Shown here: piece after piece, positions 1 to 8,742 of the stretch
Layout: the number at the start of each line of letters is the position of its first letter
Numbering within the stretch: the stretch's first letter is position 1
Assembly: GCF_900089585.1 (NCBI RefSeq)
Contig: NZ_FLRH01000003.1
Span: 4,540,501 to 4,604,500 of the forward strand
Length of the DNA stretch: 64,000 nucleotides
Reading direction: 5' to 3'
Source of the DNA: Micromonospora sediminicola
Lineage (GTDB): Bacteria; Actinomycetota; Actinomycetes; Mycobacteriales; Micromonosporaceae
Made by a program: the position numbers and the translations under genes
Notes under the pieces: model-generated
What the model saw: the letters and a program-made list of their open reading frames with translations, nothing else
Database searches by the model: none
Told to the model about the DNA's origin: nothing

Positions 1-566
1 TCGGCGGCCGACTCGCCGTCAAGCCGATCCGGCGGGTCGCCGGCACCGCGGTCGCCTACCGTCGCGAACTCCTCGCCGAGATGCTGCACCGCGACTGGAC
101 GAGCGCGTCACGGGAGGACCGCGCGGCCGCGACGCGGCGGGCGGCCCGCCTCGCGGCCACCGGTCTCCGGCTGGACTCCTACGCCCGGACCCGGTCCTTC
201 GGGCAGTGGCTCCGCCGCCGGCCCCGGCTCGAGCTGGCGTGGTTCGCCACGGCCACCGCCGTCACCACGGCGGTGCTGCTGTACGTGCTGGTCGTGCGGG
301 TCGTGACCGGTGGCGGGACGATTGGGCCCGGGTTGCTGCTGATCGTGCTGTTGCCGACCCTGGGACCGGGACAGCTCTGGCTGCGCTACCGGGAGAACCG
401 GGCGACACTGCGTGCCTTCGGGGCCGAGCTGCACTCCGAGGCGTCCGCGGTGCTCACGGCGATCGCCGCCGCGCCACCGCCACCGTTCCGGCTCCGCCTG
501 TTGCGGTCGCTACGGACGCTCCTCGACCTGGACCCTCCGGGTCACCGCCGTCGTCCCGACGTCTGA
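1..566 (+). CDS. Membrane protein of unknown function (5' end outside window)
   Basis: The frame is open from base 3 with no stop, so the gene begins left of the window; the Met codon at 81 is internal or an alternative start. Two hydrophobic segments are visible, one around the LAWFATATAVTTAVLLYVLV stretch and a second around GPGLLLIVLLPTLGPG, flanked by Arg-rich cytoplasmic-type regions. The C-terminal part is amphipathic with many Leu and Arg. I recognise no family. It converges on the hydrolase gene that ends at 613. Confidence 0.6.
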   Translation, partial: GGRLAVKPIRRVAGTAVAYRRELLAEMLHRDWTSASREDRAAATRRAARLAATGLRLDSYARTRSFGQWLRRRPRLELAWFATATAVTTAVLLYVLVVRVVTGGGTIGPGLLLIVLLPTLGPGQLWLRYRENRATLRAFGAELHSEASAVLTAIAAAPPPPFRLRLLRSLRTLLDLDPPGHRRRPDV

Positions 567-577
567 TCGGACGGCCT

Positions 578-598
578 CCGCCGACAGATGGTCGGCGG
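578..598. terminator. Hairpin between convergent genes
   Basis: Perfect 8-bp inverted repeat (CCGCCGAC at 578-585, GTCGGCGG at 591-598) with a 5-nt loop, lying between the convergent stops at 566 and 613. No T-tract follows, which is usual for high-GC actinomycete terminators. Probably serves both genes. Confidence 0.5.
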
Positions 599-612
599 CC
601 CCTGATCCGCCC

Positions 613-1485
613 CTAGCCGCCGGCCAGGACCTCGCGGAGACGGGCGGCGAACTCCTCCGGCTTGCCGCCGTAACCGAACCGGCCGTCGAGGAAGCCGCCG
701 TGGTGGCTCGGGAAGACCGTCGCCTGCTGCGCGAGCAGTGCGGCGGTGCCCGCCGCGGTGCGCGCGGTGTAGGTGCCGGCCGACTCCTCCCCGACGGCGA
801 CCACGATGCGGGTCGACGCCGCGCCGAGCCGGCCCGCGTCGGGCCGGTAGTCGGTGACCGCCCAGGAGTTCTGCGACAGCAGCGGATCGTCGCGGCTGCC
901 GTCGTCCTCCGTCGACAGGCCGAACGCGGCCGGGTCGGGCGACGGCTGCGCGAAGTAGGCGTCGGTGAACTCGCCCTGCCAGGACGTCATCGCGATGAAG
1001 TCGGCCATGCCCGCGCCGTTGCCCCCGGCCCGGTACGCCTCGTGGAAGCGGGCGCGCGCCCGCTCGGCCCCTGCCGCGTCGGGGAGCACCGCGTTGATCG
1101 GCGGCTCGTGCGCCACCAGCGTGACGACGTCGTCGGGGTGGGTGGCGACCAGCTCGAGGGCGGTGACCGCGCCGCCGCTGCTGGCGAAGATCTCGACCGG
1201 CCCGGCGCCGAGCGCCTCGACCAACAGGTGCAGGTCGGCGGCCTGCTGCTGCGGGGTGTGGTCGGACCGGCCGTCGGTGCGCACGCTGCGACCCAGGCCA
1301 CGCGGGTCGTAGGTGACCACGGTGCGGTCGGTGAAGTGCCCGGCGAGCGCGTCGAAGCCCTCCGCCGTCATCGGCTGGCCGATCATGAGCAGCACCGGGC
1401 GGCCGTCGGCCGGCGGCAGCGGCCCACGGACGTCGTAGACCAGGTCGGCGCCGGGCACGGCGAGCGTGTGGGTCCCTGTCGTCAT
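613..1485 (-). CDS. Alpha/beta-fold hydrolase
   Basis: Predicted soluble hydrolase of about 290 residues. The nucleophile elbow reads FASSGGAVTALEL (Ser in the G/A-x-S-x-G position), preceded by YDPRGLGRS, as in the epoxide hydrolase/haloperoxidase-like part of the superfamily. A late HHGGF segment probably supplies the catalytic His. I chose the ATG at 1485 (MTTGTHTLAVPGADLV) because homology-like sequence begins there; the frame stays open to 1785 but the extension is low-complexity Pro/Arg. The substrate cannot be told from sequence. It is monocistronic and convergent with the upstream membrane gene. Confidence 0.8.
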   Translation of the reverse strand: MTTGTHTLAVPGADLVYDVRGPLPPADGRPVLLMIGQPMTAEGFDALAGHFTDRTVVTYDPRGLGRSVRTDGRSDHTPQQQAADLHLLVEALGAGPVEIFASSGGAVTALELVATHPDDVVTLVAHEPPINAVLPDAAGAERARARFHEAYRAGGNGAGMADFIAMTSWQGEFTDAYFAQPSPDPAAFGLSTEDDGSRDDPLLSQNSWAVTDYRPDAGRLGAASTRIVVAVGEESAGTYTARTAAGTAALLAQQATVFPSHHGGFLDGRFGYGGKPEEFAARLREVLAGG

Positions 1486-1724
1486 GGCGGTGACCCTACG
1501 ACGCCGGTCCGACATCCGTCGCCGCACCGCGCCGGCCGGCGCGGGGTCAGGGCCCGGCTGCGTGCGGAGGAACGGGCCACCGAGGAGGCGGTGAGCGCGT
1601 GGCGGAACCGCCACCTGTGACCGCCCGGGCGGCGCAAACACCCGCCCGACCGGTCGGCCGGCGCATAGCGTGTGGGCAGGGAGGCGGCCTGGGCAGGAGG
1701 CGGCCTGAGCCGGAGGGGGACGCC

Positions 1725-1895
1725 GTGACGGAGCCGGAAGAGGAGCAGGAGAAGACCCGCAAGACCGACCAGGTGCTGTTCTCACCCGACGGCGATCCGC
1801 ACCACACGTTGGCGGAGGCGCCCCAGCCGGACGAGCACCTCGACGTCACCGCCACGGTCGACGACCGGACCGAGGTCGTCGACGACGAACAGTGA
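1725..1895 (+). CDS. Small acidic protein, hypothetical
   Basis: GTG start at 1725 preceded by a strong GGAGGGGG Shine-Dalgarno at about 1711-1718, giving a 56-residue, very acidic protein rich in Glu and Asp (TEPEEEQEKTRKTDQ near the N-terminus, VVDDEQ at the end). There is no membrane segment and no recognised domain; it looks intrinsically disordered. The frame is open further upstream (to 1599), but that part is Arg/Pro-rich shadow-like sequence with no ribosome site. Function unknown. Confidence 0.55.
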   Translation: MTEPEEEQEKTRKTDQVLFSPDGDPHHTLAEAPQPDEHLDVTATVDDRTEVVDDEQ

Positions 1896-2029
1896 CGGTC
1901 GGGAGCGATACCGCCGGCGGGCCCGGGACGTTCGCCATCCCGATCGCGCGAACGAGGTCTTCGCGGTCGAGCCTCTCTCCGGCTCGGCCGCGCCCGCCCG
2001 GGCCGATGGCCTGACGGCGGGAGTCGCGC

Positions 2030-2296
2030 TCAGACCGGCGGGATGCCGGAGCGGCCGATCGCGGACATGTCGCCGCCACCGATCTCGGTGGTGTCGCCGG
2101 GCGGGCGCGGCGGGCCGGTGGCCTCGGTCCGGTCCTCGACGCAGGCGTCGCCCCCGCCGTGCATCAGCTCCCCGACGGCGGCCAGCGCCGACCCCTTGTC
2201 CGGGCAGGGCCGGCCGGTGGCGAGCACCTGCCCGTCGTCGCCCAGGACGGTGAACCCGACCGTGCCGTCGGGCTCGCTCTCGATGACGAACTTCAC
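2030..2296 (-). CDS. YegP/DUF1508-like small protein
   Basis: An 88-residue protein beginning MKFVIESEPDGTVGFTVLGD, with the pattern of the YegP/DUF1508 fold: a short beta strand, a turn with a Gly-Asp-Asp, then a DKGSALAAVGEL helix where family members have an S-K-x-x-A-x-x-A-I helix. The C-terminal 30 residues are Gly/Pro-rich and probably disordered. It starts 18 bp after the amidotransferase stop on the same strand, so the two are probably cotranscribed. Family members have no firmly known biochemical role. Confidence 0.6.
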   Translation of the reverse strand: MKFVIESEPDGTVGFTVLGDDGQVLATGRPCPDKGSALAAVGELMHGGGDACVEDRTEATGPPRPPGDTTEIGGGDMSAIGRSGIPPV

Positions 2297-2314
2297 CGCG
2301 CCTCCCGTCTCGGG

Positions 2315-4099
2315 TCAGCTCACGCCCTGGGACTGCAACCACAGTTCCAGCAGGCCAAGTTGCCACAGCTTGTTGCTGCCGGCGGCGGCCTGGGCCCGGT
2401 CCGGCTCGGTGAGCAGCTCGTCGACGTACGCGCGGCGGAACAGGCCACGCCGGCGCGCCTCGGGCGCGTGCAGGGCCTCGACCACCAACTCTCGCACGGG
2501 ACCGTCGACGTTGCGCAGCGCCGGCACCGGGAAGTAGCCCTTGGGCCGGTCGATCACCTCGGGCGGCAGCACCTCGCGGGCCACGTCCTTGAGCACCCCC
2601 TTGCCGCCCTGGGCCAGCTTGTGCTCGGGTGGACAGGCCGCGGCCAACGTCACCAGGTCCTGGTCGAGGAACGGGGTGCGCACCTCCAGCCCCCAGGCCA
2701 TGCTCATGCTGTCCACCCGCTTCACCGGGTCGTCCGGAAGCATCAGGTGGGTGTCCAGGCGCAGCACCGCGTCCACCGCGGTCTGCGCGCCGGGCGCGGC
2801 CAGCTCCGCGGCGACCAGCTCGCCGCTGGCGTCCCGGTCGCAGGCGTACGCCGGGTCGACCACCCGGTTCAGCTCGGCGTGGTCCCGGTCGAAGAACGCG
2901 GCGGTGAACTCGGCGGCCGCGTCCGCCCGGGCCGCGTCGGCGAGCCGGTGGTGGTAGCCGTAGCCGGCGAAGACCTCGTCGGCGCCCTGCCCGGACTGTG
3001 CCACCTTCACGTGCCGGGCGACCTGCTCGGAGAGCAGGTGGAACGCCACCACGTCGTGGCTGCCCATCGGTTCGGTCATCGCCGTCACGGTGGCCCGTAC
3101 GGCCGGGCCGAGGTCGCCGTCGGCGAGCCGGATGCGGTGGTGGTCGGTGTCGAACGTGCGGGCGACCAGGTCGGAGTAGTGGAACTCGTCGCCGGACTCG
3201 TCGCCCCGGCTGTCGAAGCCGATGCTGAACGTCTGGAGGTGGTGCTGCCCGGCCCCGTCGAGCAACGCGACGATCATGCTGGAGTCGAGCCCGCCGGAGA
3301 GGAGCACCCCGACCGGCACGTCGGCGACCAGCCGCCGGCGTACGGCGGTGCGCAGCGCGTCCCCGACCGCGGCCCGCCAGTCGCGGGCGTCCATGCCGGC
3401 GTGGGCCGGGTCGCGCCGGTACTCGGGCCGCCAGTAGACGTGCTCGCGGCTGCGCCCGTCGGACTCCACCACCCGGACGGTGGCCGGGGGCAGTTTGCGC
3501 ACCCCGCGCAGGATCGTGCGCGGCGCCGGCACGATCGAGTGCCAGGACAGGTAGTGGTGCAGCGCGACCCGGTCGATGCCGGTGTCCACGTCGCCGGCGG
3601 CGAGCAGCGCCGGCAGCGTGGAGGCGAAACGCAGCCGGCCGGGTGACTCGGCGAGGTAGAGCGGCTTGATGCCCAGCCGGTCCCGGGCCAGCACCAGCCG
3701 GCGCCGCCGCCGGTCGACGAGCGCGACCGCGAACATCCCGACCAGGTGGTCGACGAACCGCTCACCCCACTGCGCGTACGCCACCAGGATCACCTCGGTG
3801 TCGCTGGTGCTGTGGAACGTGTGCCCGGCCGCCCGCAGCTCCTCGCGCAGTTCCGGGTAGTTGTAGACGCAGCCGTTGAAGACCAGGGCCAGGCCGAGGT
3901 CCTCCCGGACCATGGGTTGGCCGCCGGCCTCGGACAGGTCGATGACGGTCAGCCGGCGGTGCCCGAGGGTCACCCAGCCGTCGCTCCAGAGTCCTTCACC
4001 GTCCGGGCCGCGCGAGCGCATGGCCTCGGTCATCCGGGTCACCGCGGCCGCGTCGGGGGTGGCGCCGTCGAAGCGGGCCTCGCCGCTGATCCCGCACAT
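2315..4099 (-). CDS. Glutamine-dependent asparagine-synthase family amidotransferase (N-acetylglutaminylglutamine amidotransferase-like)
   Basis: A 594-residue class II glutamine amidotransferase. Met is followed directly by the catalytic Cys2 (MCGISGEARFDG), and the N-terminal glutaminase domain runs to about residue 215 (RSRGPDG, FNGCVYNY motifs). The synthetase half has the PP-loop SGGLDSS near residue 268 and SGQGADEVFAGY. The opening G-E-x-R-F-D-G and overall length resemble the subfamily that amidates N-acetylglutaminylglutamine, a compatible solute, more than housekeeping AsnB. The usual partner, an ATP-grasp/GNAT fusion, is not beside it, so the subfamily call is an inference. It is divergent from glnA. 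Confidence 0.8.
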   Translation of the reverse strand: MCGISGEARFDGATPDAAAVTRMTEAMRSRGPDGEGLWSDGWVTLGHRRLTVIDLSEAGGQPMVREDLGLALVFNGCVYNYPELREELRAAGHTFHSTSDTEVILVAYAQWGERFVDHLVGMFAVALVDRRRRRLVLARDRLGIKPLYLAESPGRLRFASTLPALLAAGDVDTGIDRVALHHYLSWHSIVPAPRTILRGVRKLPPATVRVVESDGRSREHVYWRPEYRRDPAHAGMDARDWRAAVGDALRTAVRRRLVADVPVGVLLSGGLDSSMIVALLDGAGQHHLQTFSIGFDSRGDESGDEFHYSDLVARTFDTDHHRIRLADGDLGPAVRATVTAMTEPMGSHDVVAFHLLSEQVARHVKVAQSGQGADEVFAGYGYHHRLADAARADAAAEFTAAFFDRDHAELNRVVDPAYACDRDASGELVAAELAAPGAQTAVDAVLRLDTHLMLPDDPVKRVDSMSMAWGLEVRTPFLDQDLVTLAAACPPEHKLAQGGKGVLKDVAREVLPPEVIDRPKGYFPVPALRNVDGPVRELVVEALHAPEARRRGLFRRAYVDELLTEPDRAQAAAGSNKLWQLGLLELWLQSQGVS

Positions 4100-4333
4100 C
4101 TCAGCGGCCGCCGGTCAGTCGCGGAGCACCCACCAGGCACACCTCCCGCCGCGCCGTCCCCCGGGCGGTTCGCCGGGTCCGCCGTCTACCCGGCCTGTGA
4201 CGGAGGAAACCCGGGATGGGCGGTTGGCGAGCCGGAACGGGCGGACCGTCGTACGGTGGCGGTACGGGCCATGTCCCCGGGCGGTCCGGCCACGGGACGT
4301 GGCCATGATCAACAACGCCTGCCAGGAGGACGT

Positions 4334-5758
4334 GTGTTCGCCAATTCCGAGGAACTCCTGCGTTACCTCAGCGATGAGGACGTGAAGTTCGTCGACGTAC
4401 GTTTCTGTGACCTGCCCGGCGTGATGCAGCACTTCAACCTGCCGGTCGAGTCCTTCGACGACAGCGTCTTCACCGACGGCCTCGCGTTCGACGGCTCGTC
4501 GATCCGCGGCTTCCAGTCGATCCACGAGTCGGACATGCTGCTGCTGCCGGACGTGTCGACCGCCTTCGTCGACCCGTTCCGGGCGCAGAAGACGGTCGCG
4601 TTGAACTTCTTCGTGCACGACCCGTTCACCCGGGAGGCCTACTCGCGGGACCCGCGCAACGTGGCGAAGAAGGCCGAGGCCTACCTGGCGGCCAGCGGCA
4701 TCGCGGACACGGCCTACTTCGGCGCCGAGGCCGAGTTCTACATCTTCGACTCGATCCGCCACGAGACCTCCGCGCACCAGTCGTTCTACTACATCGACTC
4801 GATCGAGGGCGCCTGGAACACCGGCCGGGTCGAGGAGGGCGGCAACCGCGGCTACAAGACCGCCTACAAGGGCGGCTACTTCCCGGTCCCGCCCGTGGAC
4901 CACTACGCCGACCTGCGCGACAGCATGGTCCGCCGGATGGTCGACGCCGGTTTCACGGTGGAGCGCTCGCACCACGAGGTCGGCACGGGTGGCCAGTCCG
5001 AGATCAACTACAAGTTCTCCACGCTGCTGCACTCGGCCGACCAGCTCCAACTCTTCAAGTACCTGATCAAGAACGAGGCGTGGGCGCACGGCAAGACGGC
5101 GACGTTCATGCCCAAGCCCTTGTTCGGTGACAACGGCTCCGGCATGCACACCCACCAGAGCCTCTGGCGCAACGGCGAACCGCTGTTCTACGACGAGACC
5201 GGCTACGCCGGCCTGTCCGACACCGCCCGCTGGTACATCGGCGGCCTGCTGCACCACGCGCCCTCGCTGCTGGCGTTCACCAACCCGACGATCAATTCGT
5301 ACCGGCGACTGGTGCCCGGCTTCGAGGCCCCGGTCAACCTGGTCTACTCCCAGCGCAACCGCTCCGCCTGCACCCGCATCCCGGTCACCGGCAGCAACCC
5401 CAAGGCCAAGCGCGTCGAGTTCCGCGTCCCCGACCCGTCGGCCAACGTCTACCTCGCCTTCTCCGCGATGATGATGGCCGGCCTGGACGGCATCAAGAGC
5501 AAGATCGAGCCGCCGGCCCCGATCGACAAGGACCTCTACGACCTCCCGCCGGAGGAGTGGGGCGACGTCAAGCAGGTCCCCGGCTCCCTGCCGCACGCGC
5601 TGGAGGCGCTCGCCCAGGACCACGACTACCTGCTCGACGGTGGCGTGTTCACCGACGACCTGATCTCCACCTGGATCGACTGGAAGAACGCCAACGAGGT
5701 CGACCCGGTGCGCCTGCGGCCCACCCCGCACGAGTTCGCGCTCTACTTCGACTGCTGA
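4334..5758 (+). CDS. glnA: Glutamine synthetase, type I
   Basis: Cytoplasmic dodecameric enzyme that makes glutamine from glutamate, ammonia and ATP. The 474-residue length is standard for GSI-beta. The GTG start at 4334 lies 4 nt after AGGAGGA. Family motifs read in order: FDGSSIRGFQSI, the metal/ATP region GAEAEFYIFD, NGSGMHTHQSLW, and NRSACTRIPV with the substrate-binding Arg. The adenylylation-type Tyr sits in DLYDLPPEE at about residue 402, so GlnE-type adenylylation control is plausible. It is followed by a strong hairpin terminator. Confidence 0.97.
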   Translation: MFANSEELLRYLSDEDVKFVDVRFCDLPGVMQHFNLPVESFDDSVFTDGLAFDGSSIRGFQSIHESDMLLLPDVSTAFVDPFRAQKTVALNFFVHDPFTREAYSRDPRNVAKKAEAYLAASGIADTAYFGAEAEFYIFDSIRHETSAHQSFYYIDSIEGAWNTGRVEEGGNRGYKTAYKGGYFPVPPVDHYADLRDSMVRRMVDAGFTVERSHHEVGTGGQSEINYKFSTLLHSADQLQLFKYLIKNEAWAHGKTATFMPKPLFGDNGSGMHTHQSLWRNGEPLFYDETGYAGLSDTARWYIGGLLHHAPSLLAFTNPTINSYRRLVPGFEAPVNLVYSQRNRSACTRIPVTGSNPKAKRVEFRVPDPSANVYLAFSAMMMAGLDGIKSKIEPPAPIDKDLYDLPPEEWGDVKQVPGSLPHALEALAQDHDYLLDGGVFTDDLISTWIDWKNANEVDPVRLRPTPHEFALYFDC

Positions 5759-5766
5759 TCCCGGCC

Positions 5767-5799
5767 CGCCGCCCCCGCGTGTCGCACGTGGGGGCGGCG
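5767..5799. terminator. Terminator hairpin after glnA
   Basis: Fifteen-base arms (5767-5781 and 5785-5799) pair with one G-T type mismatch around a TCG loop, starting 9 bp after the glnA stop. It is GC-rich and has no U-tract. Confidence 0.75.
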
Positions 5800-5904
5800 C
5801 TGCGGGGAAACCGCATCCGGCGGGCACCCGGACTCGTACCGTCGAGGCATGGCCCCGCCGCGCGACGACGCACCGACCGGACCCGCACTCCGGTGGAGCC
5901 GTCG

Positions 5905-7044
5905 ATGAGGCGGCGGCCCGCCACCGCCACCTCCGCCCCGGCGATCCCCGCCACCCTCACCGTCGGGGTCGAGGAGGAGTTCCTGCTGCTGGACCCGGAG
6001 ACCGGGGAGAGCATGCCGGTCGCCGACCGGGTCCGCGACGCGCTGTCCGGGACCGCCAGGCAGCAGAGCCGGCAGGAGTTCCGGCACAGCATGGTGGAGA
6101 TGGTGACCCCGGTCAGCCCCGACCTGGCACGGCTGCGGGACCACCTGGTCGCGCTGCGCCGCGCCGCCGCCCGCGCGGCCGAGGCCGTCGGCGCGCGACT
6201 GGTCGCCGTCGGCGCCACCCCGGTCTGCGAGGCCCACCGCACCGTGCCGGACGAGCAGCGCTACCACGACATGTCCCGCCGGTTCGGTCCGGTCGCCCAC
6301 GACCCGGCGGTCTGCGGCTGCCACGTCCACGTCGGCGTGCCCGACCGGGAACTCGCCGTGCAGGTCTGCAACCACCTGCGGCCGTGGCTGCCGGTGGTGC
6401 AGGCGCTCACCACGAACTCCCCGCTGCACGACGGGCGCGACACCGGACACGCGAGCTGGCGGTCGATGCAGCTGGAACGCTGGCCGAGCATCGGGCCCAC
6501 GCCGCACTTCGACTCCGCCGCCGACTACGACGCCACCGTGCGGGACCTGATCACCGCCGGGATCATGCTCGACGCCGCGATGGTTTACTGGTACGCCCGG
6601 CCGTCCGCCTCCTACCCGACGGTGGAGGTCCGCGTCGGCGACGTCTGCCCGACGGTCGACGACACCGTCCTGGTCGCCGGACTGGTCCGGGCCCTGGTCG
6701 CCACGATGATCGACGAGGTGGGCGCCGGCGTGCCGGCCCCCCGCATCCGCGACTGCCTGGTCGCCGCCGCGCACTGGCGGGCCGCCCACGACGGCGTCGA
6801 CGGTGAGCTGGTCGACCTGCGCACCGGCCGCCCCCGGCCGGCCTGGGACCTCGTCGACGACCTGCTCGTCGTCGTCGCGCCCGCGCTCACCCGGCACGGG
6901 GACCGGGACCTGATCCTGCGCGAGGTGGACCGGGTCCGCCGCGACGGCACCGGGGCCACCCGGCAACGACGGATCATGGCCGACACCGGCGGGGACGTCC
7001 GTGTGGTGCTCGACCACCTGGCCGCGCAGACCACCGCGGACTGA
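5905..7044 (+). CDS. Carboxylate-amine ligase, YbdK/glutamate-cysteine ligase 2 family
   Basis: A 379-residue member of the GCS2 family. The diagnostic N-terminal motif TVGVEEEFLLLDPETGE starts at about residue 18, followed by EFRHSMVEMVTPV, the CGCHVHVGVPD metal/substrate motif and EVRVGDVCPT. These enzymes form amide bonds between a carboxylate (often glutamate) and an amine with ATP. Actinomycetes that make mycothiol do not use glutathione, so the natural substrate is unlikely to be cysteine. The start is the ATG at 5905 behind GGTGGA; the frame is open further upstream but overlaps glnA. Position after glnA and the amidotransferase suggests a link to glutamate or glutamine chemistry. Confidence 0.85.
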   Translation: MRRRPATATSAPAIPATLTVGVEEEFLLLDPETGESMPVADRVRDALSGTARQQSRQEFRHSMVEMVTPVSPDLARLRDHLVALRRAAARAAEAVGARLVAVGATPVCEAHRTVPDEQRYHDMSRRFGPVAHDPAVCGCHVHVGVPDRELAVQVCNHLRPWLPVVQALTTNSPLHDGRDTGHASWRSMQLERWPSIGPTPHFDSAADYDATVRDLITAGIMLDAAMVYWYARPSASYPTVEVRVGDVCPTVDDTVLVAGLVRALVATMIDEVGAGVPAPRIRDCLVAAAHWRAAHDGVDGELVDLRTGRPRPAWDLVDDLLVVVAPALTRHGDRDLILREVDRVRRDGTGATRQRRIMADTGGDVRVVLDHLAAQTTAD

Positions 7045-7067
7045 CGGCGGTGGCCCGCACCGCGTCG

Positions 7068-7895
7068 TCAGCGCAGGCCGGCGAAGAGGTCGTCCTCCGG
7101 GGTGGACGCGCCGGTGCGGTCACGGACCCGGACGAACGTCTCCATCCCCATCAGCTCGGTGAACCGCTCCTGCCCCAGGCGCAGGAAGAAGATGTTCTCC
7201 GCCTGGCTGGCGTGCGCGGCCAGCGAGGCGAACTTCTGCCCGCCGTGGGCGCGGGTGTCCACCCAGGTGGTGATCTCGTCATCCGGCAGGCCCAGCGCCG
7301 GCATCTCGTCGGTGGCGTCCGGCTCGGGGAACTCGACCCCGATCTCCTGCATCACCTTGCCGAACTCCCGGAACGCGCTGCGCGGCACGGTGGTCCAGTA
7401 GACCTTGGCCGGGATGTCGGTGCGCTCGACCGCGGCCATCGTGATCCGGTGGGCCTGGATGTGGTCGGGGTGGCCGTAGAAGCCGTTCTCGTCGTAGGTG
7501 ACCACGACGTCGGGGCGGTAGCGCCGGATCAGCTCGGCCAGCCGGTCGGCCGCCTCGTCCACCGGCGTGTTCCAGAACGCGCCGGGCGCCTCGTTCGTCG
7601 CCCAGCCCATCATCCCCGAGTCGGCGTAGTCGAGCGTCTCCAGGTGGGTCACCTTCAACGCCTCGCAACTGGCCGCCAGCTCGGCGCGGCGCATCGCCAC
7701 CACGGACTGCGGGTCGTGTCCGTCCTCGCCCGGCTTGACGCCGTCGGGTCCGTCGCCGCACCGCCCGTCGGTGCACGTCACGAGCACCGTCGTGACGCCC
7801 TCCGCCGCGTAGCGGGCGAGGACGCCGCCGGTGCTGGTCGCCTCGTCGTCGGGGTGCGCGTGCACCGCCATCAGGGTCAAAGATCGCTCAGCCAC
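7068..7895 (-). CDS. PIG-L family deacetylase (MshB/Mca-like)
   Basis: A 275-residue zinc-dependent N-acyl deacetylase. The first metal motif AHPDDEA occurs at about residues 13-19 and the third ligand in YGHPDHIQAH, both hallmarks of the PIG-L/LmbE family that includes the mycothiol enzymes MshB and Mca. The CTDGRCGDGP loop and the segment DYADSGMMGWATNEAPGAFW fit this family, but I cannot separate MshB, Mca and generic GlcNAc-PI-type deacetylases by eye. No signal peptide is seen. It converges on the upstream ligase, with only 23 bp between the stops. Confidence 0.85.
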   Translation of the reverse strand: MAERSLTLMAVHAHPDDEATSTGGVLARYAAEGVTTVLVTCTDGRCGDGPDGVKPGEDGHDPQSVVAMRRAELAASCEALKVTHLETLDYADSGMMGWATNEAPGAFWNTPVDEAADRLAELIRRYRPDVVVTYDENGFYGHPDHIQAHRITMAAVERTDIPAKVYWTTVPRSAFREFGKVMQEIGVEFPEPDATDEMPALGLPDDEITTWVDTRAHGGQKFASLAAHASQAENIFFLRLGQERFTELMGMETFVRVRDRTGASTPEDDLFAGLR

Positions 7896-7968
7896 CCCGT
7901 CACCATACGAGCAGGAACCGACGAACTAGCATTGCCCGGTCCGCAGACGGCGACGGAAGCGAGGCGCG

Positions 7969-8682
7969 ATGGGTTGGCTCCGGCGGTTGCTCGGTGGCGA
8001 TCGGGTCGACCTGGACCCCGGGCGTCAGCAGGCCTTGCTGCGGGACGTCCGGCACTCCTACGGCGCGCACGCGCGGGTCCGGTTCCCCGACCAGGTCGAC
8101 GCGATCACCCGGTTGCTGTCCGACGACGACGGTCTGGTGGTGGCCGCAGGGATCGTGTGCGAGGCCGCCGAGGAGGCCCACGCCGACCTCCAGTTCCAGG
8201 CGCAGGAGGTGTTCCGGCGCACCGGCCGGCGGCTGCTGGTGCACCGACGCAACTACCGGCCCCTGTGGAAGGAGGCCGGTCCGGCGCTGCGCTGGCCGCT
8301 GGGCGCCCTGCCGAGCGGGCTGCACCCGTACGCGCAGGTGTCCGCCGCCGTCACGGTGGTCGGCGCCCGGGCGGACCGCCTCGACCGGGTGACCGACCCG
8401 CAGCCGTTCGTGGTGCGCCTGTTCGAGGTGCTCGACCTCACCACGGCCGGGTGGGAGTTCGGCCGGGTGCGGGTGGACACCGACAGCGTCGCCCTGGTGG
8501 AACGGCTGACGGGCACCGCCGCGCGGGTCCTCGCCGCGATGGACGACCCGCCCCGACTGCCGCCGGCGGTGCGGGAGATGATGCGCCGCAACCACACCGT
8601 CGACGTCCACGACCCGGCCGGGCCGCACGTCGTGGGCCGGATCAACCCGGGCGCGCGACTGCGCGAGACGCTGCTGGCCTGA
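7969..8682 (+). CDS. Conserved-looking hypothetical protein
   Basis: A 237-residue soluble protein starting MGWLRRLLGGDRVDLDPGR, with an AAGxxCEAAEEAHADLQFQAQEVF helix and a C-terminal helix containing MMRRNHTVDVHD. An AGGCG-type ribosome site precedes the ATG. There is no signal, membrane segment or motif I can assign. Codon bias is normal for the window, so it is very probably a real gene. It is convergent with the GH95 gene and separated from it by a long hairpin. Confidence 0.7.
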   Translation: MGWLRRLLGGDRVDLDPGRQQALLRDVRHSYGAHARVRFPDQVDAITRLLSDDDGLVVAAGIVCEAAEEAHADLQFQAQEVFRRTGRRLLVHRRNYRPLWKEAGPALRWPLGALPSGLHPYAQVSAAVTVVGARADRLDRVTDPQPFVVRLFEVLDLTTAGWEFGRVRVDTDSVALVERLTGTAARVLAAMDDPPRLPPAVREMMRRNHTVDVHDPAGPHVVGRINPGARLRETLLA

Positions 8683-8701
8683 CCGCCGTCCGCCGGAGGG
8701 A

Positions 8702-8736
8702 CGGGACGCGCCGGCCGCTGCGGTCGGCGCGTCCCG
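8702..8736. terminator. Bidirectional terminator hairpin
   Basis: Arms of 16 bases (8702-8717 and 8721-8736) with one mismatch and a CTG loop lie exactly between the convergent stops at 8682 and 8743. Confidence 0.75.
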
Positions 8737-8742
8737 CCCCGG

